From positions 310,001 to 374,000 of the forward strand of contig JAYKKR010000026.1 of the NCBI GenBank assembly GCA_036971615.1: DNA of 64,000 nt, given 5' to 3'. Under the pieces are notes generated by a model, which was not told the origin of the DNA, ran no database searches, and worked only from the letters and a program-made list of their open reading frames with translations. Positions 37,248 to 48,932 of the stretch are shown piece after piece (the first letter of the stretch is position 1; the number at the start of each line of letters is the position of its first letter). The position numbers and the translations under genes are program-made. This DNA is from Amyloporia xantha. Its lineage: Eukaryota; Basidiomycota; Agaricomycetes; Polyporales; Adustoporiaceae.

Positions 37248-38675
37248 AGTAGGGAGAGTAGCCAAGACACTGGGCGTCTAAGACGCGGCGAACAGAGTCC
37301 AGCGCGGAAGTGAGCGCGTTTCGCTTCCAACCATCACCGCGGCGGATGTTGCCCTCTTTGGCCTCTTCCCTCTTTCCCGCATACCTCGCTGTCGTCATCG
37401 AACAAGGGTCAAGTATTGAGTGTGTCGACCCTTGCGTCCCACTGTGGGTCACAGACAGACTCAGGGGTCAGATTACGCCTGTGCCGAACTGACGCGCCTA
37501 TTGATCCCAACACCGACGTGCACAAACGTGTGCGGACATGCGGCCACTGTGAGTTCCGGGGTGTCCCTATTACTCTCTTCTTCCTGTCTGTAGAACGCAA
37601 ACACGAATCGCATCAAAAGCCATCACTTGAAATCTTTCAGCGCGCGATGAGGTCGTCTGTCGACCAGTTATAGCGCTACACAGCATTCGTGTAGACAGCA
37701 GCTAAGGACTGGGCCGTGGCTGTGTCGAGTTGTCTACAGGGGTCAATGTGCATTTGATGGTGATGCTTGAGCAAGAGAAGCCGCTAGAATGTAGGATCAT
37801 ACCCATGCACGGTGTATCCCCGGTCACATTTTACGACATGGTACGTACATGTCTGTGTGATCTTATGAGTTGTCGTACTGTAGTGATACAATTAATACAA
37901 GTGTTACACATTCAATTGGCGTTCGTCAGTCGGCTGTGCTGCTTCTTGCCCTACGGCTCCAAGTCCATATAACGAGGCTGCCATGACGATCCGCAAAATC
38001 ACGGATCGGATACAAGACGTACTGTATTTTGGTAAGCCTTAGGGAATCGACCGTCAGATGGCCTGATAAGCAACGCTAGCATCCTCATTCAGTGTGAATC
38101 ATTTGCAGTCGGCGACTCTACCACGAACGGATGTTTGTAGTATTCAACGAATCAACATATTTTGTCGCTGTATTCATTATTGGGCTCCGGTAGATACTGC
38201 CGTACTGCTTCTGGACGACAGGCCATGTATCATTACAATAGTACACCCGAAAACAAGGTAGAGACGTATACGCACTACAATTAGACTACATAGATTAAAT
38301 TCATAGATGTATGCTCGTAGTCAGTTCGTAATACTATATACTCCAATGCATGAGAAGCAAGATCAGGACGTGCCGAGCTACCAAGCTTCCCAAGCTTGAA
38401 TACAGGTTCCCTTAGAAAAACAGAACGAAATACTAAATTGTGTTGATGGGTAAGCGTCGGCCGCATATAGGTCTTGGTGGGAACAGGTATCAGCTGGGCG
38501 AAATCTAACAGCAGAGCTGAGTAGACGCAAGGAGAGAGGGGTCGCTCGGCATATGGGTAGCAAAAGCGGTGGGGTGGACAGCTCTGGTCGATTAGCAGTT
38601 GACTGGGAGGCCATCCAGTGGAGAAGGCGTGTGTACCATCCGTGGTATGGCCATTGTCAGTTCGTCAGTCTTGCA
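37248..38675. other. Gene-free stretch
   Basis: About 1.4 kb with no supported gene or repeat on either strand. Confidence 0.55.
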
Positions 38676-39556
38676 TTAAGCTTTCGTTACGCCAGTGGCT
38701 TCCTTCTGGTCGAACGCATATTTTCCATCGGGAGATAGCGAGCCTCGATAACCCTGCTCCGCAATCTCGCCGGGGCTCAGGCTCAGCGAGGTCCGGACCC
38801 ACACTGCTTTGTGGACGGGGCAGATAACATGCCCCGCGATCCCGAGGTGTCGCAGTACGAGGAGAAGAGCACGGACGAAGGGGGATGGCCGACATCGGCA
38901 TCGGGCAGTCCCCGGGCCAGTCTGCGGCTCCTGCGGGAGATAGACCACTCTGACCTTCTGCGAGTGGATGTCGCCCGTGCTCTCGTCCCACTGTGAGAAG
39001 GGATAGTACTAGTCAGCACTGCTAGGGCGACCTATGCCAAACAAAAACAGGCATACCAGTTCTTGCAGGGGGAGCGTCTCCTTATCGGGAGTGATGAGTG
39101 TGCTTTGTATCATTATCTTGTCTTTGCACTTGGTGTCGGACGGCGGCTCCTCGCCCGTCGGTCGCCGTAATACTGCGCGACAAGGGTTAGCAAGTACATA
39201 GCGAGACAACATGATGGACCAGTCCGCGCTCACTGTCCACGACAAAAGTCTCGCCGGGTGCGAGTCTTCCATAGGCAGGCCGCGCCAAATATATCTGACG
39301 TGATCGCGTTAGAATCTTCAGGTCGAACGAACGCAGAGTATTCGAAGAGCACCTTGGGCGCGGTAGTCTTCACTTTGAAAGCGACAGGTTGCTCATTGAG
39401 GTTAGTGATTCCCAATGGGCAACGGACGTGCTCCTTGAGTGGTCCTGTCAAAGTGTAACCGAAGCATCGCGATGCGACATTGAATGCATCTCGATCCTAG
39501 TAAACCGACGTACTGCTGAACCCCAGGGAAACGTTTGGGTTGAGCGACACAGACAT
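38676..39556 (-). CDS. VAP/Scs2-type MSP-domain protein
   Basis: ER contact-site adaptor family: the major sperm protein domain binds FFAT motifs of lipid-transfer partners. Exons in order give MSVSLNPNVSLGFS-RPLKEH, then VRCPLGITNLNEQPVAFKVK and TTAPK, then KIYLARPAYGRLAPGETFVV. Next come RRPTGEEPPSDTKCKDKIMI and QSTLITPDKETLPLQEL, and last WDESTGDIHSQKVRVVYLPQ. All junctions are GT-AG and in phase. The conserved KVKTTAPK and KCKDK segments are present. After VYLPQEPQTGPG the frame continues for about 80 residues (ending LSPDGKYAFDQKEATGVTKA) without resemblance to the usual acidic linker, and I see no clear C-terminal tail anchor. The end of the model may therefore be wrong, or the protein may be a soluble short form. 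Confidence 0.78.
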
Positions 39557-40504
39557 CTGCGAACGGGGACGGGTCGTTGAGCGACCTGGTAGAAGCACGG
39601 ATCACTGGCAGCCACAACACAAGCTACTAGCTGATAGCTATGGTACGCTATATAGTGCACATGTCCAAGTTACGGAACTACGAGCGCCGAAATGTCAGTG
39701 CGTAGTGCCCGTCGGCTTCTCCTTGCACAGTCAACTCGTACATGAACGGAACTTGCGCGTTAATGTTCTTGAAACCGTGAAATGAGTCCCGATCCAGCGA
39801 GTCGAGCATTATCGTCACGGACGCTCATAGGGGGTGAAGAAGATGACTCCAAGACTCCAGAGCCAATCGGAATGGCCCTGTGTTCAGAGTGCGAGTGCAC
39901 CTCCCTTCCTATCAACTTACACCAGTCACTGCGAATGTATGACATTGCCTCGTGTTTTCCTGTGATTGTGAAGTCCCGTCGCTGCGGCGGTGAACTTGCT
40001 TCGTCTGCCCATAATATCTTCGATGTCGAATCGTTCCGTTGATCCGCAGACTTGACCTTCGAACTTCGAATATCGTCTGGTAAGCGATGATCTTTACATT
40101 CAGCTCTACATCTCATGCTGCCCACCCTATCTTGTTTCCAGAGCGCAGCGCCGCGCGCTGACCCCGTGGCATGGGAGATGCATGTGCGGTACCAGTGACA
40201 AAGTCGTGCGACCGGTTCAACGCGCGACTGAGACATGATGCATAGTGTAATGAACCACTGCGGGTTCCTTGTGTGATAGGTGTGACTTGAAGGTGACCTG
40301 ATACTTCTTGTGGCAGCGTTAGAAGCCTTCAGCCGCGAGTCACCCGAGTGTGGCAGGTGCAGTTTAAATGTCCGTGTGCATCTTCAGCAGATGTCCTGTC
40401 GGTATTCCAGTCATGAGTAATCCTCATTTCAAGGTGATATGATTGGGAGAACATCATCAGCAACGTTAGTAAAAGGAGCCTCACGACGATACAAATACAT
40501 CACA
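39557..40504. other. Stretch without a supported gene
   Basis: Open frames on both strands at 39760-40236 resemble no family I know and lack convincing splice partners. It may contain an unrecognised gene. Confidence 0.45.
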
Positions 40505-42826
40505 TCACAATCCCTGCAGTATATGGCTCTCGTCCCATCTGCCGACCGGCTGGATCTCGTTCACAACATTCTGGTTCTCCTTGTTTCCGTGCAATAAATT
40601 CCGCAGAGTGTATATCGCATGTTCCTTCAGATCTACACAGGGCACATCATTCAAGCAACAGCAGAGAATGATTCCTGAACGGCACGCACAAGGATTTTGG
40701 TCATCGATCACGCAGAGATTCATGACGACGGGTATGCCCCCGCACAGGCGGACCCGGTCCTGGACGGTCTTGTTGTCGGAGGCGAGGATACCCAACAGAC
40801 GTACTAGGTCACGTTTGACATAGCTGAACCCGGGAGACTGAGGGCCAGACCCCTCGACATTATCGGATTCGCGACCGGGTGTACTAGGTTGACTTGGTGT
40901 CAAGCCCTGAGCGGTTGGTCGCTGCACCACTTTGCCGAAAGTAATCCTAGGAATGAACACGTCAAGAAGACGCAGCGTGCCTAATGATTAAGTCACATCA
41001 GAGCGGTATCTTTGAAATATATCATCGCTACGCACTAATGATAGTCTCCACGAGTCCTTCCTCCTGCCGTCGAGGTCGTTTCAGTCACCCGCAAACGATT
41101 TGCAGCACTTGTCGATGTCGCAGCAGCGCTTCCTGCCTCCTCGGCGTTCAACATTAGCGAGATCAGGCATTGTGTGACCAGCACAAGTGCCTCGCAGGCT
41201 TTGGGAAGCAGCAGGTCGAGCTCTTGAAGAGGATGTGAGGCGGAATCACCATTTTGATCGACGGATGAATGATCCTGTTCGTCCCTGCCGGACAGAGGAG
41301 GATGCATAACGTTGCCTTCCGACGTGTCTTCAGCACCGGTATGGCCAACGGGAGAACCACTCCCTAGTGCCCGCTGTATCGCCTGCTGCGTATATGCTGA
41401 TAGTGCGAAAAAGTTCGCGGTCAACATTTGTACGAGCTCCGTCTCCCGCTTTGGATCTTTGCTGAACTGAGCAAATTCAGGAGAGGGTCGCTGCAAATAC
41501 GAGTCGAGTAGTTTGAGGAGAGTGGTTTGATGCGGTGTGATCACCTCGTCGTCCCTGAAGGAAATGGGTAGTGTTAGTGACTACACCGTTGAAAGAGGAA
41601 CAAAAACGGAGAAGAGCCAGATAATGGCGTTCACAAAAGCTGAGGTAGACTTACAACGAGATATTCTGATACAGGTCGGGGATGTCGCCTTGCTCGATTA
41701 GGCCTGAGAAAATCTGATAGCTAATCACGCAGGTGTTAACGATGCCTGTGCGGAGAACGCGATGAGGCCGCTAGCAAGAGCACCTACCCTACATCAAATG
41801 CATTACTGAAATCACTTGATTCCTCTGCATCAACTAAACTGTCAAGGCGATCGAGCATGCAGATACAGACGCGTGGTCCTCTTGGACTGTGGACCAACAT
41901 TTTCCTAAAACAAGAATATAATGAGATATCTGGATTTATTAGTGGAAATAAAAGCGAACGCACGTCCGTCCTCTATTCTCGTGCATACAGTTCAGAATAA
42001 GGACGAAAGTTGAGGTTATCGTCCGAGGGTCCGGTGAGGCGAACAGTCGGCTGAAACACCACCCGCTCAGCAATCAGGCATCGATTGACAATATCAGTAA
42101 TATAACCTACATCAGGACAAGCTGTTCCTCCGGTAAACTCATGTACGTCTCCCAGAGTCGTTGCAGCTGCGGCTCATTGGTGGTGACAAGATTAGATAAC
42201 GTTTGCACAAGCATTCTAGTGACTGGAAATTCTTTGGGACCGTTATTTAGACCTATTCTGAATATGGGGAAAGAACATACTATCGGTGTTTTGCATAGCG
42301 GCATACGAAGTATAAAGGTAAAGCATGGTCCGTATATAGGGCTCATTCTTACTAGAGAAGCGTCAGTCCTCACTAACGCCGGTCAAATAAAATATTCATC
42401 TACGAACAATGATCGCTCTTGATTAAGCGGCTCTGCTGCGACAAGATTACGGGTGAATTTGGCCAGACTTTGACAGAGGGCAGCAAGCGGCGCGCTGAAT
42501 TCAGCATCGGATTCCTCGTGAGAGCGAACAGTGGCAATCCATAATCTACGAATTATCGTCCATAGATACGGGTTCTCTTGCCCGATTTTATGTCTGGAGA
42601 ATTACTATCGTGAGCCCCACGGCAACGAGGACGTCTTTGATACATACCGATAATGCTGATCTCGACCGAGCTGTGCTGAAACAACGTCCAGACTGCCGAC
42701 CAAGTCAAGAACAGACTGGACGACGTCGGGGTCAAAGATATTCAATGCATCGTATACTTTTTGGATCTGAGGATCCTGGATCCCCTTTTCACCGTTCCCG
42801 GCGCCTGGAACCAGACTTATGGTCAT
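40505..42826 (-). CDS. Ataxin-10-like protein (Atx10 homologous domain)
   Basis: Armadillo/HEAT-like helical protein of the ataxin-10 (yeast Ctr86/Cpr86) family; the fungal role is poorly defined. It starts MTISLVPGAGNGEKG and proceeds through YDALNIFDPDVVQSVLDLVG, QENPYLWTIIRRLWIATVRS and RMLVQTLSNLVTTNEPQLQR. The helical repeats TTLLKLLDSYLQRPSPEFAQ and CEALVLVTQCLISLMLNAEE follow. The diagnostic C-terminal domain reads SYVKRDLVRLLGILASDNKT, VRLCGGIPVVMNLCVIDDQN and PYLKEHAIYTLRNLLHGNKENQ. The final junction (DDQNP-YLKEHAI) uses donor GTGCGT. Several exons are too short to stand alone as open frames, so internal boundaries are approximate. It is divergent from the Vma12 gene, with 185 bp between start codons. 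Confidence 0.88.
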
Positions 42827-43011
42827 TTCTTCTCAGTGATCCCTGCTTCTAGAGCAGAACGACCAACCTTCCATCGTGGACTAGCTCGTGCTGAAGGTCA
42901 CAGAGTACACTCAAGAGGCAAGGATGCAGTGGTGAATAATGGCGAACTTGAATACGCTCACTGATCCGGAGCACCTTGAATGATATAAGCGCCCGATTGC
43001 GCCTGTCCTCA

Positions 43012-43847
43012 ATGTCGACCACGACCACCAGCACTGAGTCCGAGCTGACTGTCTCGCTCGAGCCACATCTCCTGGAAACTTTGCGGCCATTATCGTCTCT
43101 CCTGCCTTCATCTCGCGCTGCTCAGCTGAACCCTCTTATAGCCGATGGCCACTCATCATCGTCCTCCACCACTCGCACGATCCCCTACTCCCTTTTGTCT
43201 TCTATATCTTCATGGGCCCGTTCCGATGATGGCGAGCGTGCCCTTCGCACGCACGACCCTGTGCTGCATCCGAGTGACTACAGCATGATTGCATTGCTCG
43301 CCGGGACTCGTACCTCGCCCGACAAAAGGTTTCCCAGTGTACCTGTTCGGTCTTCCCTGGACGATGCCCGACGGGAAGTCAATGACAGACGTGCGGTGAC
43401 CGCCATAGTTAATGCGTTGCTGAGCATAGGAGGCTCGGGCGCTGCGACATGGTGGGCAGCAGGCCGGCTCGCATGGAGGGACGAGTGGGTGAGTTTCTCT
43501 TCCACGTCTTACCATACTTTCTCTCATAAACACGGAATTCTTTGCGACTTTGATAGAAAGTCCTCTTTGCTCTGTTCGTCGCGATGGTAGTAGCGATCTC
43601 TGAAGCTATCCTCTATATAATATGGAACGCACGGCGCTCTGGACGACCTTTGATCGTCCGGTCTAAGGTCTCCCATCCCACCGAGCGATCGAAAAAAGTG
43701 GACGATGATACAAGCACAGTGACGTCGGCAGACCCAGAGTGGAAGGATGCTGCCTCGGTTGTGACGTCCACAGCAACTCCATCCATAGACGAAAACGGGC
43801 AAACTGTCCTGCGGGAACGCAACATTGTGGCGGGTGCCGCTTCGTGA
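43012..43847 (+). CDS. VMA12: V-ATPase assembly factor Vma12 (Vph2/TMEM199)
   Basis: ER membrane factor that helps assemble the V0 sector of the vacuolar proton ATPase. Two exons (43012-43488, 43557-43847) give 255 aa. It begins MSTTTTSTESELTVSLEPHL. The cytosolic part has DDARREVNDRRAVTAIVNAL, leading into the first membrane segment LLSIGGSGAATWWAAGRLAW. The intron follows RDEW, then comes the second membrane segment KVLFALFVAMVVAISEAILYIIW and a charged tail. Two-TM topology and length match the family. A frame-open TTG lies upstream, so the first ATG is used. Confidence 0.9.
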
Positions 43848-45178
43848 AACAACGTGGATTCGAGTTTCCACACATGTTTTGCTACATCTTTCTAGTAAAC
43901 TCTCTGCTTTCATACGGTCTTTTGTCAGCATTGGGCGGATTTCGTCGTATCCGCCTAGGTGTCGCTTGTTTGGTAGCGACAGGAAGGAGCGAGTTGAGGG
44001 AACCATGTTTCGCATCGGCGGTAACATGACTTTCAATCAGAATGCATTCAGGAAAATTGGACCGTAAGAGCTGCTCTTGCTTTAGCATTTCACTTTTCTA
44101 CATTTGCTCATGTCCTTCTTTCTACAGGGTTAATCTGGCACGCTCGCGTGGAAGATATTGCGTCCTGCGGACCCTCCAGTCATATGTGTAAAGGCGTTGC
44201 GGACATGTGAATAAGAAACGAAGCCTGTCTTTTCTATATTCTCTAATGGGCCAGTGAGGACTATTTAACGTTACGGATTTTTGGATGTTAACAGTGGGCC
44301 TGATACTGTACTATTTCATGCTTTGCCTTGGAACGTCGTACAAAGTACTCAAACGCGTGATAGTGCGTTTAGCGCTCTTGTTTCATACGGGTATTGGCAT
44401 GCAAGCTAATGAGGTACAGAATCAATAAAAATTCTCTCAGCTTGGAATTATTCGACGATTGGCTACAGCGCGACTAAGACCAGGTCACTAAGGCATTTCC
44501 AACGCGTGTTAGTGCGCCGTCACGTGGTTTCTAAACGCGTTCTAATATACTCGCGCGGAATTGAACTTGATGGTGTTGAACTTGTTTCTTGACCTCTTCC
44601 CCACACATCTAGCTTGTTTCAGAACTCTTACTGTTATCGATTACACACTATGGAAGCCATGTGAGTATAAGACTTCCTCTGAAATGCTATGTCGCGACAT
44701 CGTGACATGTGGCACGGATATTGCTTCGCACGTCGCGTCGGTGGCGGACAAAGGAATCGTTGTGAGGCTATACACCCTCAATTTCTGATGTACTGTTACT
44801 CTTTTCGGTTGATCTTGTTGGCTGGAGGGCTTGTCTAAGGCCAATGTGGATCTCTACAACGGCAAATGAGATGTTTATGTGCAGCAGATGAGATTCGTCT
44901 CATCATACTCTTCACATAGAACGGGCTATCAGTATGATTCTCCGGGGAGAATCTTTTCAGATGTTTTCGAAGAAGCTCTATGACCCTAGAAGTAGCATTT
45001 GGCTATTTCGATGGCCCTACAGCTTCCTAGGCCTTTGGGTTCAAGACGTACCGTGTGTAAAGCGCGTGGGTCGCCTCATGCTAGGATGGTCATACAGGCT
45101 CATCCTGGATGCAACATCACAATGTCCGTCTCATTCTGACTCAACTTCTGACATATCTACTTTAGGCGTCGGAAGATC
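43848..45178. other. Gene-free stretch
   Basis: About 1.3 kb upstream of the Snf2 gene. Short frames only. ACGCG motifs occur repeatedly (44350-44560), without a structure I can name. Confidence 0.55.
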
Positions 45179-48100
45179 ATGGCCCAGAACGATGGCACCA
45201 ATATGTATCCCGATTTGACCAAAGTGAGGGAGGTCACAAAGCCGACGAAGCCTTCTGAGTCTACATCCGCCATAGTGAGTGTCATCCTCGATTCAACTTT
45301 TGGTTGGCATATCGCTGATTTCTCGAAACCAGTCTATCGTATCAGATTCCTCAGAAGCGGCAATACCTGCCCACTTGAAACCTAGGAAGCAAGCCCCTAT
45401 AGTCGTTCTTTCGGACTCGGAGGATGACGAGCCTCAAATAATGTATGTATACATTCATCGATGCATTGGGCATTCATTGCTGACGTCAGATGGTAGTGCA
45501 CAACCATTGCGATCCCAGCCTGCTAACGCGGCACGCCCTGTTCAGCCAGTGCTCAAACCAGCCACATTTATTCATGTTCCTTCCAACAAAGATATTCAGG
45601 CACCAGCTCGATCGAATGATCGTGACTACGAGACGTTTGACTTACCAGCAGTCGATAACGTATACGACCCGATGCTCGATCCTTCGGAAGCCGAAAAGGC
45701 CCTGCGAGATCTGGTAACGGGTGCATATAATCACGAAGACGTAGATATATCTATCGAAGATGCTGAGGTAGAAGGCTTCAGGCCAGGCATCAAGCTGCTG
45801 CCACATCAGGTCGTAAGCAGAAAATGGATGGCGGAGCGTGAGACGGGAAAGAAAACGGGCGGGATCCTCGCGGATGATATGGGGTAAGCATTGCTCGGGA
45901 GAAGATCATCTTTACGGTTATTGATTACTGTCTTGAAGACTTGGGAAGACTATCCAGACTATCACGAGAATCGTGGATGGTCGCGCAACCAAGAAGGATA
46001 AGAAAGAAGGATGGTCCCCTGCCACTCTGTAAGGACTTTTGTGACCACCATGTCAATCCGTAGCTGACGAGTGAGGTACATAGTGTCGTCTGCCCCGTGG
46101 CTGTGGTCTCTCAGTGGGCCAGTGAGATCAAGAAAATGGCCATCGGTCTTACTGTGATTGAGCACCATGGTCCAAATCGCACCAGTAGTACGTACCATTA
46201 TATCACAAAAAGCAATGACCACCGGTTGACTATTGATGTGGATAGACCCAGCGGAGTTGGAACGCGCTCACGTCGTTATCACATCGTATTCTACAATCGC
46301 ATCTGAATATGGCACATACAACCCCGCCACAGACGAGAGCAAGCCCTCGAAGAAGAAGGCTGCAAAGGCTAATTCTCAGGATTCTGATGACTCGGACTCT
46401 GATGGTGTCGGCAAGGCATTGCAAAAGACTAAGCGTAAGGTCTCGAACAAGAAGCCGAAGGACGCGCTTTTTCACGTCTCCTGGATCCGTATTGTACTAG
46501 GTCCGTGGACGACGCTGCGATGCAGAGCATGCCGTACTCATTTGTTGCATTCGTTTTGAAGACGAGGCTCATAACATCAAGAACAGAAACACCAAAGCAG
46601 CGATAGCCTGCTGTGCACTGGAAAGCAAGTATCGATGGTGCCTCACCGGGACGCCTATGTATGTGGTTAGGCATGCGGTGTTGTCTCCCTGCTGACACCG
46701 TGCAATTGTATCAGGCAAAACAACATAGAAGAGTTGTTTTCTCTATTCAAGTTCCTGGGCATTCGTCCTCTCAATGACTGGAAGACATTCAACTCACAAA
46801 TCGCGTTACCCGTGAAGAACAACAGGTCCACCAGAGCCATGAAACGTCTTCAGGTGCGTTTGTGTTGTAGATCTAGTCGAGTGATTTCATCCCGAATGTT
46901 TTCTCTGGGACCAGGTCGTGTTGGGGGCCGTCATGCTCAGAAGAACGAAGGATACCATGGTGAATGGTAGACCCATCTTAGAGCTACCTGAACGATTCGT
47001 CGAAATCGTACATTGCGACTTTGACGAAGACGAGCGGAGGTTTTACGACACCGTACAGGGGTTGGTCCAGGATAGTCTGGACAAGTTGCAGAGACATGGC
47101 GGTGTCGCCAAGAACTATACATCGGTGCTTGTATTGCTTTTGCGGTTACGACAAGGCGAGTGAAAGTGTCACTTCCATAGTGAGCGCATGGGCTCACTTG
47201 CTGTCGTAGCTTGTAATCATCCGTCGCTCGTTTCTGAGGACTATTCAAAGGACAAGGAGGCTGTTGAACCCAAAGGCATTAAGAGCCAAGAGGACGACGA
47301 TGAGGAAGCCGACGAGCTAGCTGATCAAATGGCTGGAATGGGGCTTTCCTCTGTGAAGCGTTGCCAGCTTTGTCAGATAGAGTGAGTCTTGCGCAGCATT
47401 TGTCTTGATAATTCTGAATTAATTCCTGACTGTGCGTTCGGCGAATTCAGATCGCGTGAGATTGGCGAAGACGGTGCTTGCAAGGATTGCAGCGGGCTTA
47501 TGAACAAGGCTCGCAGGAAGACCATTGATCCCGACTCAAACCTGCCGCCGGATTCAAGTAAGACTCGCAAGATACTGGATATTCTGAGGGACATCGACGA
47601 GCGTTCGGACGGGAAAGAAAAGACGATCATTTTTAGTCAATTCACCTCCATGCTCGACATACTCGAGCCATTCCTCAAGGCAGAAGGAATCAAATATGTT
47701 CGATGTGTGTCCCCCTTACCCACTGATCTTGTCAGCCTGTCATCGTTGACATGTATATTATAGATGATGGCAGCATGAACAAACTTCAGAGGGACGAAGC
47801 CCTTGAGAAGATTAAAGAAAGCCGCAAGACTCGGGTGATATTGATCTCATTCAAGGCTGGATCAACTGGTTAGATGTTCTAACATAGTGCATAAGTGGTA
47901 GAGCTGACACCAATCTTATAAGGTCTGAACCTGACGTGCTGCAATAATGTAATCCTAGTTGATATGTGGTGGAACCCGGCCCTAGAAGTACGTACCATAC
48001 GTTTCCATCATGTCTCCCGCAAAGCTGATAGTGAATACAGGATCAAGCGTTTGATCGGGCTCATCGCTTCGGCCAGACTCGCAATGTGCACATTCACAAG

Positions 48101-48315
48101 CTCTTCGTCCCTGAAACAGTTGAGCAGAAGATTCTTGAGGTCGGTGCTTTGTATCTTTGTATTCATAAGCCATACTGAAGCGTCAGCAGCTACAAGATAA
48201 GAAGAGGGAACTGGCGAAGGCAGCCCTATCGGGAGATAAGCTCAAGAATATGCGTCTGGGAGCTGATGAGCTGATTGCTCTGTTCCGACATGGAGGACAC
48301 GATGAAGACGACTAG
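45179..48315 (+). CDS. SNF2-family DNA-dependent ATPase with SUMO-interacting motif
   Basis: Nuclear helicase-like remodelling ATPase. The N-terminal region carries PIVVLSDSEDDE, a textbook SUMO-interacting motif. The ATPase core has GILADDMG-LGKTIQTITR (Walker A), VVCPVAVVSQWASEI, HVVITSYSTIASEYG, DEAHNIKNRNTKAA, CLTGTPMQNNIEELFSLFKF and VMLRRTKDTMVNGRPILELP. Then follow RQACNHPSLVSED, a CxxC...CxxC pair (KRCQLCQIE ... GACKDC), TIIFSQFTSMLDILEPFLKA, ILISFKAGSTGLNLTCCNNV and MWWNPALEDQAFDRAHRFGQ. About 14 exons join in phase. One intron (47156-47209) starts with GCGAGT instead of GT. An acidic KKKAAKANSQDSDDSDSDG insertion splits the first lobe. It most resembles Rad16/Uls1-type enzymes, but a full RING finger is missing. 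Confidence 0.9.
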
Positions 48316-48932
48316 ACATGGTCATAGTACAAGTTATCTTTGCTTTGCTATCTGGATGTTTGTTGCTCTGTATTCTTGCTTTATGAATGACCACCTTTCA
48401 CGCTCTGTAACATATCGCTGTGATCTGAGAGTCGAATCGGGGCCTGGCCTATGAATCACTTGCACTCAGAGGGCACTACATAGAGAATGCACATACAACA
48501 TCCCCGTACATAGAGGTACAGAACGAACACGATAACATGTCGACGGAATTTCAGAAAAGGGGGGGGTCCGTGTAAGAGATACATTGCTGAAAGGAAACTG
48601 AACGGAAGTTTGAGACCAAGCATAACAGCAGCGGGCGGCTGAAGGAGCGCCGGTGCGTGTAGCATAAAGATATGGCACCTTCGCGTACATGCTGGCAGGC
48701 ATGCAGAGCCAAAATAACTGCATACAACTCATAGACAACGGTATCGAGACACATGACCACGCGGCCTTTCGTCGCCCCCGACCGCAATATCAAGCACAGC
48801 AAGGAACCAGGCATCGCTCGCATACGTGTGAAGCGAGAGGGACCCTTTCGTGCGCCGACTCTCGTATGATCGCCAGTTGGACAGTTATTCCAGCGGGATA
48901 TCGATTTAGACAGACTGAGCAACTGTAACCAA
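48316..48932. other. Convergent 3' intergenic region
   Basis: Nothing but presumed 3' UTRs of two convergent genes. Confidence 0.6.

Noticed and set aside
39760..40236. 158-aa minus-strand frame
   Set aside because: No family resemblance, no splice partners, and an equally long frame opposite.
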